The position numbers were made by a program, and so were the translations under genes. A stretch of DNA of 64,000 nt from Amycolatopsis sp. WQ 127309 (GTDB lineage Bacteria; Actinomycetota; Actinomycetes; Mycobacteriales; Pseudonocardiaceae), in NCBI RefSeq assembly GCF_023023025.1, contig NZ_CP095481.1, positions 2,356,001 through 2,420,000 on the forward strand, read 5' to 3'. Positions within the stretch are counted from its first letter, which is position 1. Each line of letters starts with the position of its first letter. The notes under the pieces are model-generated. The model saw nothing but the letters and a program-made list of their open reading frames with translations, was not told the DNA's origin and ran no database searches. Shown here in pieces: positions 8,773-19,047 of this stretch.

Positions 8773-9270
8773 ATGTCGCTGACCGACGTCATCGACGGCA
8801 CTCGCAAAGCCGTCGACGCCGACCCGCACAACGCCGCCGTGTCCTTCAGCGTGGAGCACACCCTGAAGCCCGGCACCAGGACCGAAGTCGCCGTCAAGGT
8901 GCGGGGGCACGAGTTCACCGTCGACGAGCCGCCGGCGCTCGGCGGTGCCGACCAGGCCGCGAACCCCGTCGAGTTCGCGCTCGCCGCGCTCGGGTCGTGC
9001 CAGGTGATCACGTACCAGTTCTGGGCGGCCAAGCGCGGGATCCCGCTCGACTCGGTCAAGGTCACCGTGGACGGCGACCTCGACCTGCACGGCTTCTTCG
9101 GCTTCTCGCTCAACACCCGCCCCGGCTTCGGGGACGTCCGGGTGTCCGTCGAGCTCGAAGGGCCGGCGAGCCGGGAGCGCTACGAAGACCTCAAGCGCGA
9201 GGTCGACGAGCACTGCCCGGTGCTCGACCTGTTCCGCAACGAGACGCCGGTCAGCACGAAGCTGACCTGA
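8773..9270 (+). CDS. OsmC family (thiol peroxidase-type) protein
   Basis: 165 residues. OsmC/Ohr proteins reduce organic hydroperoxides with two cysteines. Both expected cysteines are present: GSCQVITYQ (about residue 80) and EHCPVLDLF (about residue 150). PVEFALAALG fits the family's NP.E.LLAALGSC region. This sequence resembles the YhfA/OsmC-like branch more than Ohr. ATG 8773 has a CAGGAG ribosome-binding site at the right distance and the upstream extension has no family similarity. It is followed by purA in the opposite direction. Confidence 0.88.
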   Translation: MSLTDVIDGTRKAVDADPHNAAVSFSVEHTLKPGTRTEVAVKVRGHEFTVDEPPALGGADQAANPVEFALAALGSCQVITYQFWAAKRGIPLDSVKVTVDGDLDLHGFFGFSLNTRPGFGDVRVSVELEGPASRERYEDLKREVDEHCPVLDLFRNETPVSTKLT

Positions 9271-9281
9271 ACGACAGCACC

Positions 9282-11326
<2,045 letters not shown>

Positions 11327-11466
11327 CCTGCGTTTTTCACTCTCACGTGAGCCAGCGGACACTCAGCGTTGGCGAACGGGCAGCAACATGTCACCTATAC
11401 GTGTTGCACACGCCACTCAGGTGTATCAGGGTTAGCTGTCCCCACACCTGACATGGAGGCAGCAAT

Positions 11467-12105
11467 ATGCCAACCAGGCGTGCTGTTCGTCATTCCTTGG
11501 CTGTCCTCGCCGCCACCGCGGTGCTCTCCGGAACATTGGCCGGCGTCGCCGACGCCACCCCGCCGGGCGTCCCGTCCGCCGCGACGGCGAAGTCCGAGCT
11601 GGCTTCGCTGACCGTGAAGGCCGACGGGTCCCAGACCGGCTACAGCCGCGACAAGTTCCCGCACTGGATCGACCAGGGCAACAGCTGCGACACGCGCGAA
11701 GTCGTGTTGAAGCGCGACGGCACGAACGTCGTCACCGGGTCGAACTGCGCCGCCACCTCCGGCAGCTGGTTCAGCCCGTACGACGGCGAGACCTGGACGG
11801 CGGCGTCCGATGTGGACATCGACCACGTGGTGCCGCTGGCCGCCGCGTGGCGCACCGGGGCGTCGTCGTGGACGACGGCCCAGCGCCAGGCGTACGCGAA
11901 CGACCTGACCGACCCGCAGCTCATCGCCGTGACGGACAACGTCAACCAGTCGAAGGGCGACAAGTCGCCCGACCAGTGGAAGCCGCCGCTCACCGGCTAC
12001 TGGTGCACCTACGCGAAGATGTGGGTCGCGGTGAAGACGAAGTTCAAGCTCACCGTCAACACCGCGGAGAAGACGGCCCTGACGGACATGCTCGGCCGCT
12101 GCTGA
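11467..12105 (+). CDS. Secreted HNH-family endonuclease
   Basis: 212 residues with a signal peptide (RRAVRHSLAVLAATAVLSGTLAGVADA). The mature protein holds the DUF1524/HNH-type nuclease core: DIDHVVPLAAAWRTGAS, a catalytic His inside a DxDHVVPL strand, then DPQLIAVTDNVNQSKGDKSPDQWKPP, where N and K residues complete the beta-beta-alpha-metal site. Four cysteines (SCDTRE, SNCAAT, WCTY, GRC) suggest disulfides, consistent with export. Such enzymes are common in actinomycetes as scavenging or competition nucleases. A hairpin terminator follows 11 bases after the stop. Confidence 0.9.
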   Translation: MPTRRAVRHSLAVLAATAVLSGTLAGVADATPPGVPSAATAKSELASLTVKADGSQTGYSRDKFPHWIDQGNSCDTREVVLKRDGTNVVTGSNCAATSGSWFSPYDGETWTAASDVDIDHVVPLAAAWRTGASSWTTAQRQAYANDLTDPQLIAVTDNVNQSKGDKSPDQWKPPLTGYWCTYAKMWVAVKTKFKLTVNTAEKTALTDMLGRC

Positions 12106-12115
12106 CCTCCAGTTC

Positions 12116-12168
12116 GCCGTGAGGGGCACCTTCAGGGACTCCAGGTCCCTGGAGGTGCCCCTCACGGC
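12116..12168. terminator. 53-bp perfect hairpin (repeat family member 2)
   Basis: Arms GCCGTGAGGGGCACCTTCA and GAGGTGCCCCTCACGGC with an extra GGGAC/TCCCT-type pairing in the inner part. The outer 19 bases are identical to the arm of the hairpin at 1853-1905. It lies directly behind the nuclease gene and upstream of the ABC operon. Confidence 0.78.
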
Positions 12169-12288
12169 GTGTCAAGGGGGAATCGTTGCGGTGCCAGGGG
12201 TTGGGACCCGGGTTCGCTCTGTGGGACGGCCTCAAGTGCGGAACTAGCGTCGCGCTTGAAGTCGCAACCGCTCCCCTGGAGGCCGTCG

Positions 12289-13902
12289 GTGTCCCAGCTT
12301 TCCCGTGCCCGCAACGCCGCGGCCCTGCTCGCCCTGCCCCTGCTGCTGACCGCCTGCTCCGCGGCGGGCGGCGAGCAGAGCGCCGCCGACGCCGGTCCGC
12401 CCAAGGCCGGCGGCACGCTCCGGCTCGGCATCTCGTCCGCGCCCGACTGCATCGACCCGCAGCAGACCGCCACGAACGCGTCGATCAACGTCGCGCGCCA
12501 GCTGGTCGACTCGCTGACCGACCAGGACCCGAAGACCGGCGAGATCAAGCCGTGGCTGGCCGAGAAGTGGGAGAGCAACGCCGATTCGACGGCGTTCACC
12601 TTCCACCTGCGCGCCGGCGCGACGTTCTCCGACGGCACGCCGGTCGACGCCGCGGCGATCAAGACCAGCTTCGACGGCATCAAGGCCCTCGGCACGAAGG
12701 CCCAGCTCGGCTACGGCTACCTCGCCGCCTACAAGAGCACGACCGTCGTCGACCCGCGGACCGCGCGCCTCGAGTTCTCCGCGCCCAGCGCCCAGTTCCT
12801 GCAGGCCAGCTCGACGGTGTCGCTCGGCGTCCTGGCCCCCGCGGCGTTCCAGAAGACGCCGGAGCAGCGCTGCCAGGGCAACGGCCTGGTCGGCTCCGGG
12901 CCGTTCACCTTCGAGAGCCTGAAGCAGAACCAGGAGATCGTGCTGGCCAAGCGCAAGGGCTACACCTGGGGCTCGTCGCTGTTCAAGCACCAGGGTGAGG
13001 CGTACCTCGACAAGATCGACTACAAGATCGTGCCGGAGCCCGGCGTCCGCACCGGCAGCCTCGCCTCCGGCCAGCTCGACGCGATCACCGACGTCCAGCC
13101 GGTCGACGAGCCGCAGTTCACGAGCAACGGCTTCACCGAGAACATCCGGCCGAACCCGGGGGTCGTGTTCAACCTGCACGCGAACACCACCCGCGGTGTG
13201 CTCACCGACGAAAAGGTGCGTCAGGCCGTGCTCAAGGGCGTCGACCGCACCGAGGTCGTGAACACCGTGCTGACGCCGAGCTACAAGCCGGCCACCAGCA
13301 TCCTGGGTTCGGCGACGCCGTTGCACAGCGACCTGTCCGCGCAGCTGGCCTACGACCAGAAAGGCGCCACGGCGCTGCTGGACGGCGACGGCTGGGTGCC
13401 CGGCGCCGACGGCATCCGCGTGAAGAACGGGCAGCGGCTGAGCGCGGCCGTCGTGTTCTCGCCGGTGTTCAACCAGAACCGCAGCGTGCTGGAGCTGATC
13501 CAGCAGCAGCTGCGCAAGATCGGTTTCGACCTCAAGATCGAGCAGCACACCAACGCCGAGACCACGCAGATCCAGCTGAGCGGCAACTACGACTTCCTCT
13601 GGTACAACGTCACCCGCGCCGACCCGGACATCCTGCGCGGCCAGTTCTCGACGAAGGCCGGCAACCGCAGCCGGCTCACGCCGGGCAACCCGCTCGACGT
13701 CGCGCTCGACGCCCAGTCGTCCACTGTGGACAACGCCAAGCGGAAGCCCTCGGCCGACGAGGCGCAGCAGCTGATCGTCGACCACGCCTACGCGGTGCCG
13801 GTGTTCGAGCTGACCCAGGTCGTCGCGGAGAGCGCCAAGGCGCACGCCGTCGACTTCGAAGCGTCGTCACGGCTGCAGCTGTTCGACGCGTGGCTGTCGT
13901 GA
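12289..13902 (+). CDS. Substrate-binding lipoprotein of a peptide/nickel-type ABC importer (family 5)
   Basis: 537 residues. The N-terminus is a lipoprotein signal (LLALPLLLTAC, Cys about residue 23), so it is anchored to the outer face of the membrane. The SBP_bac_5 fold is clear: GGTLRLGISSAPDCIDPQQT, DPKTGEIKPWLAEKWESNAD, FTFHLRAGATFSDGTPVDA and GSGPFTFESLKQNQEIVLAKRKGYTWG. Ligands of the family include di- and oligopeptides, nickel chelates and glycosides; the sequence does not decide. GTG 12289 is chosen because CTGGAGG precedes it and it starts the signal peptide. It is the first gene of a four-gene operon and overlaps the next by 4 bases (GTGA). Confidence 0.92.
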   Translation: MSQLSRARNAAALLALPLLLTACSAAGGEQSAADAGPPKAGGTLRLGISSAPDCIDPQQTATNASINVARQLVDSLTDQDPKTGEIKPWLAEKWESNADSTAFTFHLRAGATFSDGTPVDAAAIKTSFDGIKALGTKAQLGYGYLAAYKSTTVVDPRTARLEFSAPSAQFLQASSTVSLGVLAPAAFQKTPEQRCQGNGLVGSGPFTFESLKQNQEIVLAKRKGYTWGSSLFKHQGEAYLDKIDYKIVPEPGVRTGSLASGQLDAITDVQPVDEPQFTSNGFTENIRPNPGVVFNLHANTTRGVLTDEKVRQAVLKGVDRTEVVNTVLTPSYKPATSILGSATPLHSDLSAQLAYDQKGATALLDGDGWVPGADGIRVKNGQRLSAAVVFSPVFNQNRSVLELIQQQLRKIGFDLKIEQHTNAETTQIQLSGNYDFLWYNVTRADPDILRGQFSTKAGNRSRLTPGNPLDVALDAQSSTVDNAKRKPSADEAQQLIVDHAYAVPVFELTQVVAESAKAHAVDFEASSRLQLFDAWLS

Positions 13903-14855
13903 GGAACTACCTGCTCCGCCGGGTCGCGCAAGCGGTCTTCGTGCTGTGGGCGGCGTTCACGCTGTCGTTCCTGATCCTCTACCTGCTGCCGGGGGACGCC
14001 GTTTCGGCGAAGCTCGCCGGCGGAGAGGGCGGGGCATCGATGACGGCGGAACAGGTCGCCGCGGCCCGCGCGGAGTACGGTCTCGACTCGCCGTTCCCGG
14101 TCCAGTACCTGAAACGGCTGGTCTCAGCGCTGCACGGCGACTTCGGCCGCAGTGTCGCGACCGGTGACGACGCGACGCACATGGTCGTCACGGCGTTGCC
14201 GCCGACGCTCGCCGTGACGAGCCTGGCCCTGGTGCTCGCCGTGCTGTTCGGTGGTGGCTCGGCGTTCCTGGGCACGTTCACGCGGTTCCGCTGGCTGCGG
14301 CAGGCGCTGCTGTCCCTGCCGTCGCTGGCGATCTCGCTGCCGCCGTTCTGGGTGGGCCTGGTGCTGATCCAGTTCTTCTCGTTCCGGCTGCGGCTGCTGC
14401 CCGCGCTCGGCACGCAGGGCTTCGAGACGATCATCCTGCCCGCGATCACGCTCGCCCTGCCGACCGGCGCGATCATCGGCCAGGTGCTGGCGAAGAGCCT
14501 GGCCACGCAGCAGGAGCAGCCGTACGCGGAGATCGCCGCGGCCAAGGGCGCGAGCCGCTGGCGCGTCCACTTCGGACACCTGCTGCGCAACGCCGCCGTG
14601 CCGACGCTGACCGTCGCCGGGGTGGTGGCGGGCAACCTGGTCGCCGGTTCGGTGATCACCGAGACGGTGTTCTCGCGCGACGGCGTCGGCCGGGTGACCG
14701 CGGCCGCCGTCACCGCGCAGGACGTCCCGGTGGTGCAGGCGGTGATCGTGCTGGCCGCGCTGGTGTTCGTGGTGCTCAACCTGATCGTCGATCTGCTCTA
14801 CCCGCTGCTCGATCCGCGGATCGCGCGTACCCCCGAGGCGGTGGCTCGTGGTTGA
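13899..14855 (+). CDS. ABC importer permease, DppB-like
   Basis: 318 residues, about six membrane helices. The N-terminus VRNYLLRRVAQAVFVLWAAFTLSFLILYLLPGDAV is typical of DppB/OppB permeases. The cytoplasmic coupling loop EIAAAKGASRWRVHFGHLLRNA matches the EAA motif that docks with the ATPase. The GTG at 13899 overlaps the binding-protein stop (GTGA), implying translational coupling. It partners the permease that follows. Confidence 0.92.
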   Translation: MRNYLLRRVAQAVFVLWAAFTLSFLILYLLPGDAVSAKLAGGEGGASMTAEQVAAARAEYGLDSPFPVQYLKRLVSALHGDFGRSVATGDDATHMVVTALPPTLAVTSLALVLAVLFGGGSAFLGTFTRFRWLRQALLSLPSLAISLPPFWVGLVLIQFFSFRLRLLPALGTQGFETIILPAITLALPTGAIIGQVLAKSLATQQEQPYAEIAAAKGASRWRVHFGHLLRNAAVPTLTVAGVVAGNLVAGSVITETVFSRDGVGRVTAAAVTAQDVPVVQAVIVLAALVFVVLNLIVDLLYPLLDPRIARTPEAVARG

Positions 14856-15681
14856 CCTCGCCACCAAGCGGCACTTTCACGTGAAAGTGCCATTCCCGCC
14901 CGGCCTGGTGATCGCCGTTGTCGTGCTGGCTTTCGTGCTGCTCGCCGCGTTCGTACCAGGACTGTTGACCAGCTACGACCCGATCACCGGCGTCCCGGCC
15001 GAACGGCTGCAAGGGCCGTCGCTGCACCACTTCTTCGGCACCGACGAGACCGGGCGTGACGTCTACGCGCGGGTGATCCACGGCGCGTCGCTCTCGCTGC
15101 GCGCGACCGCGATCGCCGTGCTGACGGCGTTGATCGCGGGCTCGGCGCTGGGCCTGCTCGCCGGGTTCCGCGGTGGCTGGGCCGACACCGTGATCATGCG
15201 GATCGTGGACGTCTTCCTGGCCATCCCGCCGATCCTGCTGTCGCTGGCCCTGGTCACGGCACTGGGCTTCGGCACGACGAACGTCGCGATCGCCGTCGGC
15301 ATCGCGAACCTCGCCTCCTTCGCGCGAGTCATGCGCGCGGAGGTGCTTCGCGTGCGAAGCGGCGTCTTCGTCGAAGCCGCGCGAGCCAGCGGAGTGCGCT
15401 GGTCCGGCGTGCTGCTGCGGCACGTCCTGCCGAACGCGGCCGGCCCGGTGCTCGCGCTGGCGACGCTCACCCTCGGCACGGCCGTGCTCGAGGTGTCGGC
15501 GCTGAGCTTCCTCGGTTTCGGCGCGACCCCGCCGACGCCCGAATGGGGCTCGCTGGTCGCCGGCGGCCGCAGTTTCCTGGCCACGGCCTGGTGGATGACG
15601 ACGTTCCCGGGATTGACGGTCGCGGCGGTGGTCCTGTCCGCGAACCGGCTTTCCCGCGCACTGGACGGAGGCGAGCGATGA
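14848..15681 (+). CDS. ABC importer permease, DppC-like
   Basis: 277 residues, about six membrane helices. It contains FGTDETGRDVYARVIHGASLSL, the usual DppC segment, and the coupling motif EAARASGVRWSGVLLRHVLPNA. It overlaps the upstream permease by 8 bases and the ATPase gene by 4 (ATGA). Residues about 8-15 (RHFHVKVP) are encoded by a perfect 22-bp palindrome (14870-14891), which looks like an inserted repeat within the N-terminal cytoplasmic tail. Confidence 0.92.
   Translation: MVDLATKRHFHVKVPFPPGLVIAVVVLAFVLLAAFVPGLLTSYDPITGVPAERLQGPSLHHFFGTDETGRDVYARVIHGASLSLRATAIAVLTALIAGSALGLLAGFRGGWADTVIMRIVDVFLAIPPILLSLALVTALGFGTTNVAIAVGIANLASFARVMRAEVLRVRSGVFVEAARASGVRWSGVLLRHVLPNAAGPVLALATLTLGTAVLEVSALSFLGFGATPPTPEWGSLVAGGRSFLATAWWMTTFPGLTVAAVVLSANRLSRALDGGER
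14870..14891. repeat. 22-bp perfect palindrome inside the permease gene
   Basis: Each arm is GGCACTTTCAC / GTGAAAGTGCC with no spacer. It sits in frame in the first 15 codons of the DppC-like permease. Its ACTTTC...GAAAGT core is shared with palindromes at 32681-32745 and 50553-50567. Confidence 0.8.
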
Positions 15682-17246
15682 CCCTGCTGCGCATCGAAAA
15701 CCTGGCCGTGTCGTACCGGACGCGGGCCGGGCTGGTCCCGGCCGTCCAGGACGTCAGCCTCGACGTCGGCGAAGGCGAGGTCGTCGCGGTCGTCGGCGAG
15801 TCCGGCTCGGGCAAGTCGACCACCGCGCACGCGGCGATCGGCCTGCTCCCCCGCGGCGGCCGGATCGACGGCGGCGCGATCACGTTCGGCAACCGCGACC
15901 TGACGTCGTTGTCCCCCAAGCAGTGGCGGGGTGTGCGCGGCCGGGAGATCGCGCTGGTGCCGCAGGACCCGGCCGTGTCGCTCAACCCGGTGCACCGGAT
16001 CGGCGACCAGGTCGCGGAGGTGCTGCGGATCCACGGTCTCGCCGACCGCCGCGCCGCTTCGCTGCAGGCCGTCGAACTGCTGGAACGCGCGGGCGTGCCG
16101 GAGCCGGAACTGCGGGCGAAGCAGTACCCGCACCAGTTGTCGGGCGGGCTGCGGCAGCGCGTGCTGATCGCGGCCGCGCTGGCCGGGCGGCCGAAGCTGA
16201 TCATCGCGGACGAGCCGACCAGCGCGCTCGACGTCACCGTGCAGCGGCGGATCCTCGACCACCTGACGTCGCTGGCCGCCCAGGCGGGGACGGCGATCCT
16301 GCTGATCACGCACGACTTGGGCGTCGCGGCCGATCGCGCGTCTCGGATCGTCGTGCTCTCCCGCGGCGAAGTCGCCGAAGAGGGCAAGACGGCCGAAATC
16401 GTCAGCGCGCCTTCACAGCCGTACACGCAGCAACTGCTCGCGGCGGCACCGAGCATGACGAGCACGCTGCGCCCGGCGGCCCCGGCCGCCGAGCCGCTGG
16501 TGACGGTGCGGGACCTCGCGAAGACGTTCGACGGCGGCATCCGCGCGGTCGACGGCATCTCGTTCGACATCCCGCGCGGCCAGACCCTCGCGCTGGTCGG
16601 CGAGTCCGGCTCGGGCAAGTCGACGACGGCGCGCATGCTGCTGCGCCTCGAAACGCCGTCCGCCGGTGCGATCGAGTTCGACGGCCAGGACATCACGTCA
16701 CTCGGCGGCAACGAACTGCGCCGGCTGCGGCGCCGGATGCAGATCGTCTACCAGAACCCGTACGCGTCGCTGAACCCGAAGTTCTCGATCGAGGACGTCA
16801 TCGCGGAGCCACTGCGGGCGTTCGGTCTGCCGCGCACGCGGGTTCCGGAGCTGCTGGAGCAGGTCGCGCTGCCGGCGTCGGTGGCCCGCCGAAAGCCGGC
16901 GGAGCTGTCGGGTGGCCAGCGGCAACGGGTGGCGATCGCGCGGGCGTTGGCGCTGCGGCCGGACCTGGTGGTGTGCGACGAGCCGGTGTCGGCGCTGGAC
17001 GTCTCGGTGCAGGCCCAGATCCTGCGGCTGCTGGCGGAGCTGCAGTCGGAGCTGGGGTTGTCGTACCTGTTCATCTCGCACGACCTGGCGGTGGTCCGGC
17101 AGCTCGCGGACCAGGTGGGCGTGCTGCGGGCGGGAACGATGGTCGAGCTGGGCCCGGCCGCACAGGTGCTGCACGAGCCGAAGGCGGAGTACACGAAGGA
17201 ACTGCTGGCGGCGATCCCGGGACGGTCGGTCCAGGAGGTCGGTTGA
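15678..17246 (+). CDS. Dual ATPase of the peptide/nickel-type ABC importer (DppD-DppF fusion)
   Basis: 522 residues holding two complete ABC ATPase domains in one chain. Domain 1 (about 1-250) has Walker A GESGSGKST, signature LSGGLRQRV and Walker B LIIADEPTSALD. Domain 2 (about 275-520) has GESGSGKST, LSGGQRQRV and LVVCDEPVSALD. Each half has its own D-loop and H-loop (ITHD, ISHD). In many importers DppD and DppF are separate, so this is a natural fusion giving an obligate heterodimer. ATG 15678 overlaps the permease stop (ATGA). It is the last gene of the operon. Confidence 0.94.
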   Translation: MTLLRIENLAVSYRTRAGLVPAVQDVSLDVGEGEVVAVVGESGSGKSTTAHAAIGLLPRGGRIDGGAITFGNRDLTSLSPKQWRGVRGREIALVPQDPAVSLNPVHRIGDQVAEVLRIHGLADRRAASLQAVELLERAGVPEPELRAKQYPHQLSGGLRQRVLIAAALAGRPKLIIADEPTSALDVTVQRRILDHLTSLAAQAGTAILLITHDLGVAADRASRIVVLSRGEVAEEGKTAEIVSAPSQPYTQQLLAAAPSMTSTLRPAAPAAEPLVTVRDLAKTFDGGIRAVDGISFDIPRGQTLALVGESGSGKSTTARMLLRLETPSAGAIEFDGQDITSLGGNELRRLRRRMQIVYQNPYASLNPKFSIEDVIAEPLRAFGLPRTRVPELLEQVALPASVARRKPAELSGGQRQRVAIARALALRPDLVVCDEPVSALDVSVQAQILRLLAELQSELGLSYLFISHDLAVVRQLADQVGVLRAGTMVELGPAAQVLHEPKAEYTKELLAAIPGRSVQEVG

Positions 17247-17249
17247 GGT

Positions 17250-17906
17250 TCAGTGCGGGCCATTGGCATACCTCCGCAGCGGTTCCGGCTTCCGCAGCCA
17301 TTCCGGCTCGATCTCGATCTCCCGGATGGGCTCGGGATAGTCGCAGATCACCGGCCAGATCCCCGAAGGGCGGTAGCTCTTGGTCGGCCGGCCGTTCTCG
17401 CACCGGTATCCGTCCAGGTAGTGCACGGTCACCCAGGACGGCTTGGCTGCCATCACCTCAGCCCTGCGCCACCCGCGTTCCCAAGCCCACACTGGATCAC
17501 CCGGGTCGTACGAAGTCGCTGACTGGTAAGCCCCGACGTGGGTCGCCCCCGGCATGCCTGTCATCGGAAACCCGGCGACCCCACCCATGACCCGGTACTC
17601 GTCGGGAGTCATGAACGGCTTCACGCCGAACGGGTCCCACCGGGAATCGTGCCTGACGAGACTGACCTCGTCGAGCGTCGCGTACTGGTAGATCGGCGTT
17701 CCGGCGGGAACCACACGTAGACCTGAGAGGTAGCCATCGCGAAGCAACGAACTGGTCGCGACCTTGATCGATGCGCAGCGATGCCTGGGCCGCGAATCGA
17801 CGTTCTCCACCCGCACCACGCGCCCCGGTGCCCAACCATCGAGAGCGGACTCCCGCACCAGCACCTTGTCGCCGAAACGGAAGTTCACGGGTCGCAATTT
17901 GGCCAC
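17250..17906 (-). CDS. Hypothetical protein
   Basis: 218 residues, soluble, tryptophan- and proline-rich, and not recognised. The N-terminal 45 residues (VAKLRPVNFRFGDKVLVRESALDGWAPGRVVRVENV) read like a small beta-barrel with a DNA- or RNA-binding Tudor/KOW flavour, but this is only an impression. The middle has MTPDEYRVMGG, and the C-terminal part has WAWERGWRRAEVM and WVTVHYLDGYRCENGRPTKSYRPS. GTG 17906 has a strong AGGAGG site eight bases upstream. Base composition here and in the following 200 bp is more AT-rich than the neighbours, which suggests acquisition. It ends three bases from the ABC operon. Confidence 0.75.
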   Translation of the reverse strand: MAKLRPVNFRFGDKVLVRESALDGWAPGRVVRVENVDSRPRHRCASIKVATSSLLRDGYLSGLRVVPAGTPIYQYATLDEVSLVRHDSRWDPFGVKPFMTPDEYRVMGGVAGFPMTGMPGATHVGAYQSATSYDPGDPVWAWERGWRRAEVMAAKPSWVTVHYLDGYRCENGRPTKSYRPSGIWPVICDYPEPIREIEIEPEWLRKPEPLRRYANGPH

Positions 17907-18118
17907 TCTCTCGCCTCCTGGTCATACAACACGAAGAGGCGACACTAAACCGATTCTGACTGTAGCACCTACTGCGGACTTTACCCACTTAGCGCAAAAG
18001 ACCTGGTCAGAAGGCTTCACAGATAGAAAAGACGTGCCCCAGAGGGGAATCAAGACTGGAAGTCGACAAAACCGGACAGGATCGACGGTGGGTTCTTTCC
18101 TCACCACCCTCCGCGACG

Positions 18119-18134
18119 TATGGTCTGGACCATG
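18119..18134 (+). promoter_or_regulatory. DasR-type operator (dre) overlapping -10 box and start codon of the chitinase gene
   Basis: ATGGTCTGGACCAT (18120-18133) is a near-perfect inverted repeat and differs at one base from the core TGGTCTAGACCA of the Streptomyces DasR-responsive element. It overlaps a TATGGT -10-like box (18119-18124) and the ATG at 18132, so binding would block transcription of this leaderless-type promoter directly. A second such site precedes nagA (38694-38709). Confidence 0.7.
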
Positions 18135-19031
18135 CGGAGGATCGGCGTGGCCTTCGTGGCCTTGGTGATGCTGCTTTCGGGTGCGGTGCCGGCTTCGGCC
18201 GCCGCCGGGCGCAGGGTGATCGTCTACTACCAGACCATCTACAACGGCTCCACCTACGTCTCACCGCTCACACTCACCCAGAACAACACCGGCGTCACCG
18301 ACGTCGTCGTCGGGGCGATCCACCTCGACACGAACAGTGTTGTGCACCTCAACGACGATCCGCCGAACGCGTCGAAGTTCACGCGGATGTGGCAGGACCT
18401 CGCGACCCTGCGCAGCCAGGGGGTGCACGTGCTCGCCTTCGTCGGCGGGGCCGCGGCGGGCAGCTTCCAGCGGCTCGAAACGCAGTTCGACACCTACTAC
18501 CCCTTGCTGCGCAACCTGATCCGGACGTACTCGCTGTCCGGCATCGACCTGGACATCGAAGAGCACATGTCCAACGGCGCGCTCAACAAGCTGATCGACG
18601 CGCTGCGGGCGGACTTCGGCAGCTCGTTCCTCGTCACGCTCGCCCCGGTGGCGAGCGAGCTGACCGGCGGCGGTGGCCTCTCCGGGCTGAACTACGACAC
18701 CCTCTACCGCGACCGCGGCGCGCAGATCTCCTGGTTCAACACGCAGTTCTACTGCGGCTGGGGCTCGCTGAGCAGCACGTCCGGCTACGACAACATCGTC
18801 AAGCGCGGCATCGTGCCCGCGAGCAAGGTCGTCGCCGGGACCGTGACGAATCCCGCGAACTGCAGTGGTTACGTCGCCATGTCGACCCTCCAGTCGACCG
18901 TGCGCGGTCTCGTCTCGAAGTACCCGGACTTCGGCGGGATCGACGGCTGGGAGTACTTCAACTCCCTGCCCGGCGGCACGTCCGCGCCGTGGCAGTGGGT
19001 GCAGCAGATCGCCCCGGTCGTGAAGGGCTGA
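18132..19031 (+). CDS. Secreted glycoside hydrolase family 18 (chitinase/ENGase-like)
   Basis: 299 residues with a signal peptide (MRRIGVAFVALVMLLSGAVPASA). The GH18 barrel is shown by RRVIVYYQTIYN (strand 1), VTDVVVGAIHL, VLAFVGGAAAGSF (the SxGG-like strand 3) and the catalytic segment SGIDLDIEEHM, which fits DxxDxDxE with Glu as acid. A late YPDFGGIDGWEYFNS contributes the usual aromatic/acidic substrate residues. There is no carbohydrate-binding module. The likely substrate is chitin or N-glycan GlcNAc-beta-1,4-GlcNAc bonds. The dre operator at its start supports a role in GlcNAc supply. TATGGT lies 7 bases upstream of the ATG, so the mRNA is probably leaderless. Confidence 0.88.
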   Translation: MRRIGVAFVALVMLLSGAVPASAAAGRRVIVYYQTIYNGSTYVSPLTLTQNNTGVTDVVVGAIHLDTNSVVHLNDDPPNASKFTRMWQDLATLRSQGVHVLAFVGGAAAGSFQRLETQFDTYYPLLRNLIRTYSLSGIDLDIEEHMSNGALNKLIDALRADFGSSFLVTLAPVASELTGGGGLSGLNYDTLYRDRGAQISWFNTQFYCGWGSLSSTSGYDNIVKRGIVPASKVVAGTVTNPANCSGYVAMSTLQSTVRGLVSKYPDFGGIDGWEYFNSLPGGTSAPWQWVQQIAPVVKG

Positions 19032-19047
19032 CCAGTACGCTCGGGTG

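Noticed and set aside
12244..13845. 533-residue minus-strand open frame over the ABC binding-protein gene
   Set aside because: Arg/Val/Glu-rich antisense shadow; the plus strand encodes a clear SBP_bac_5 lipoprotein.
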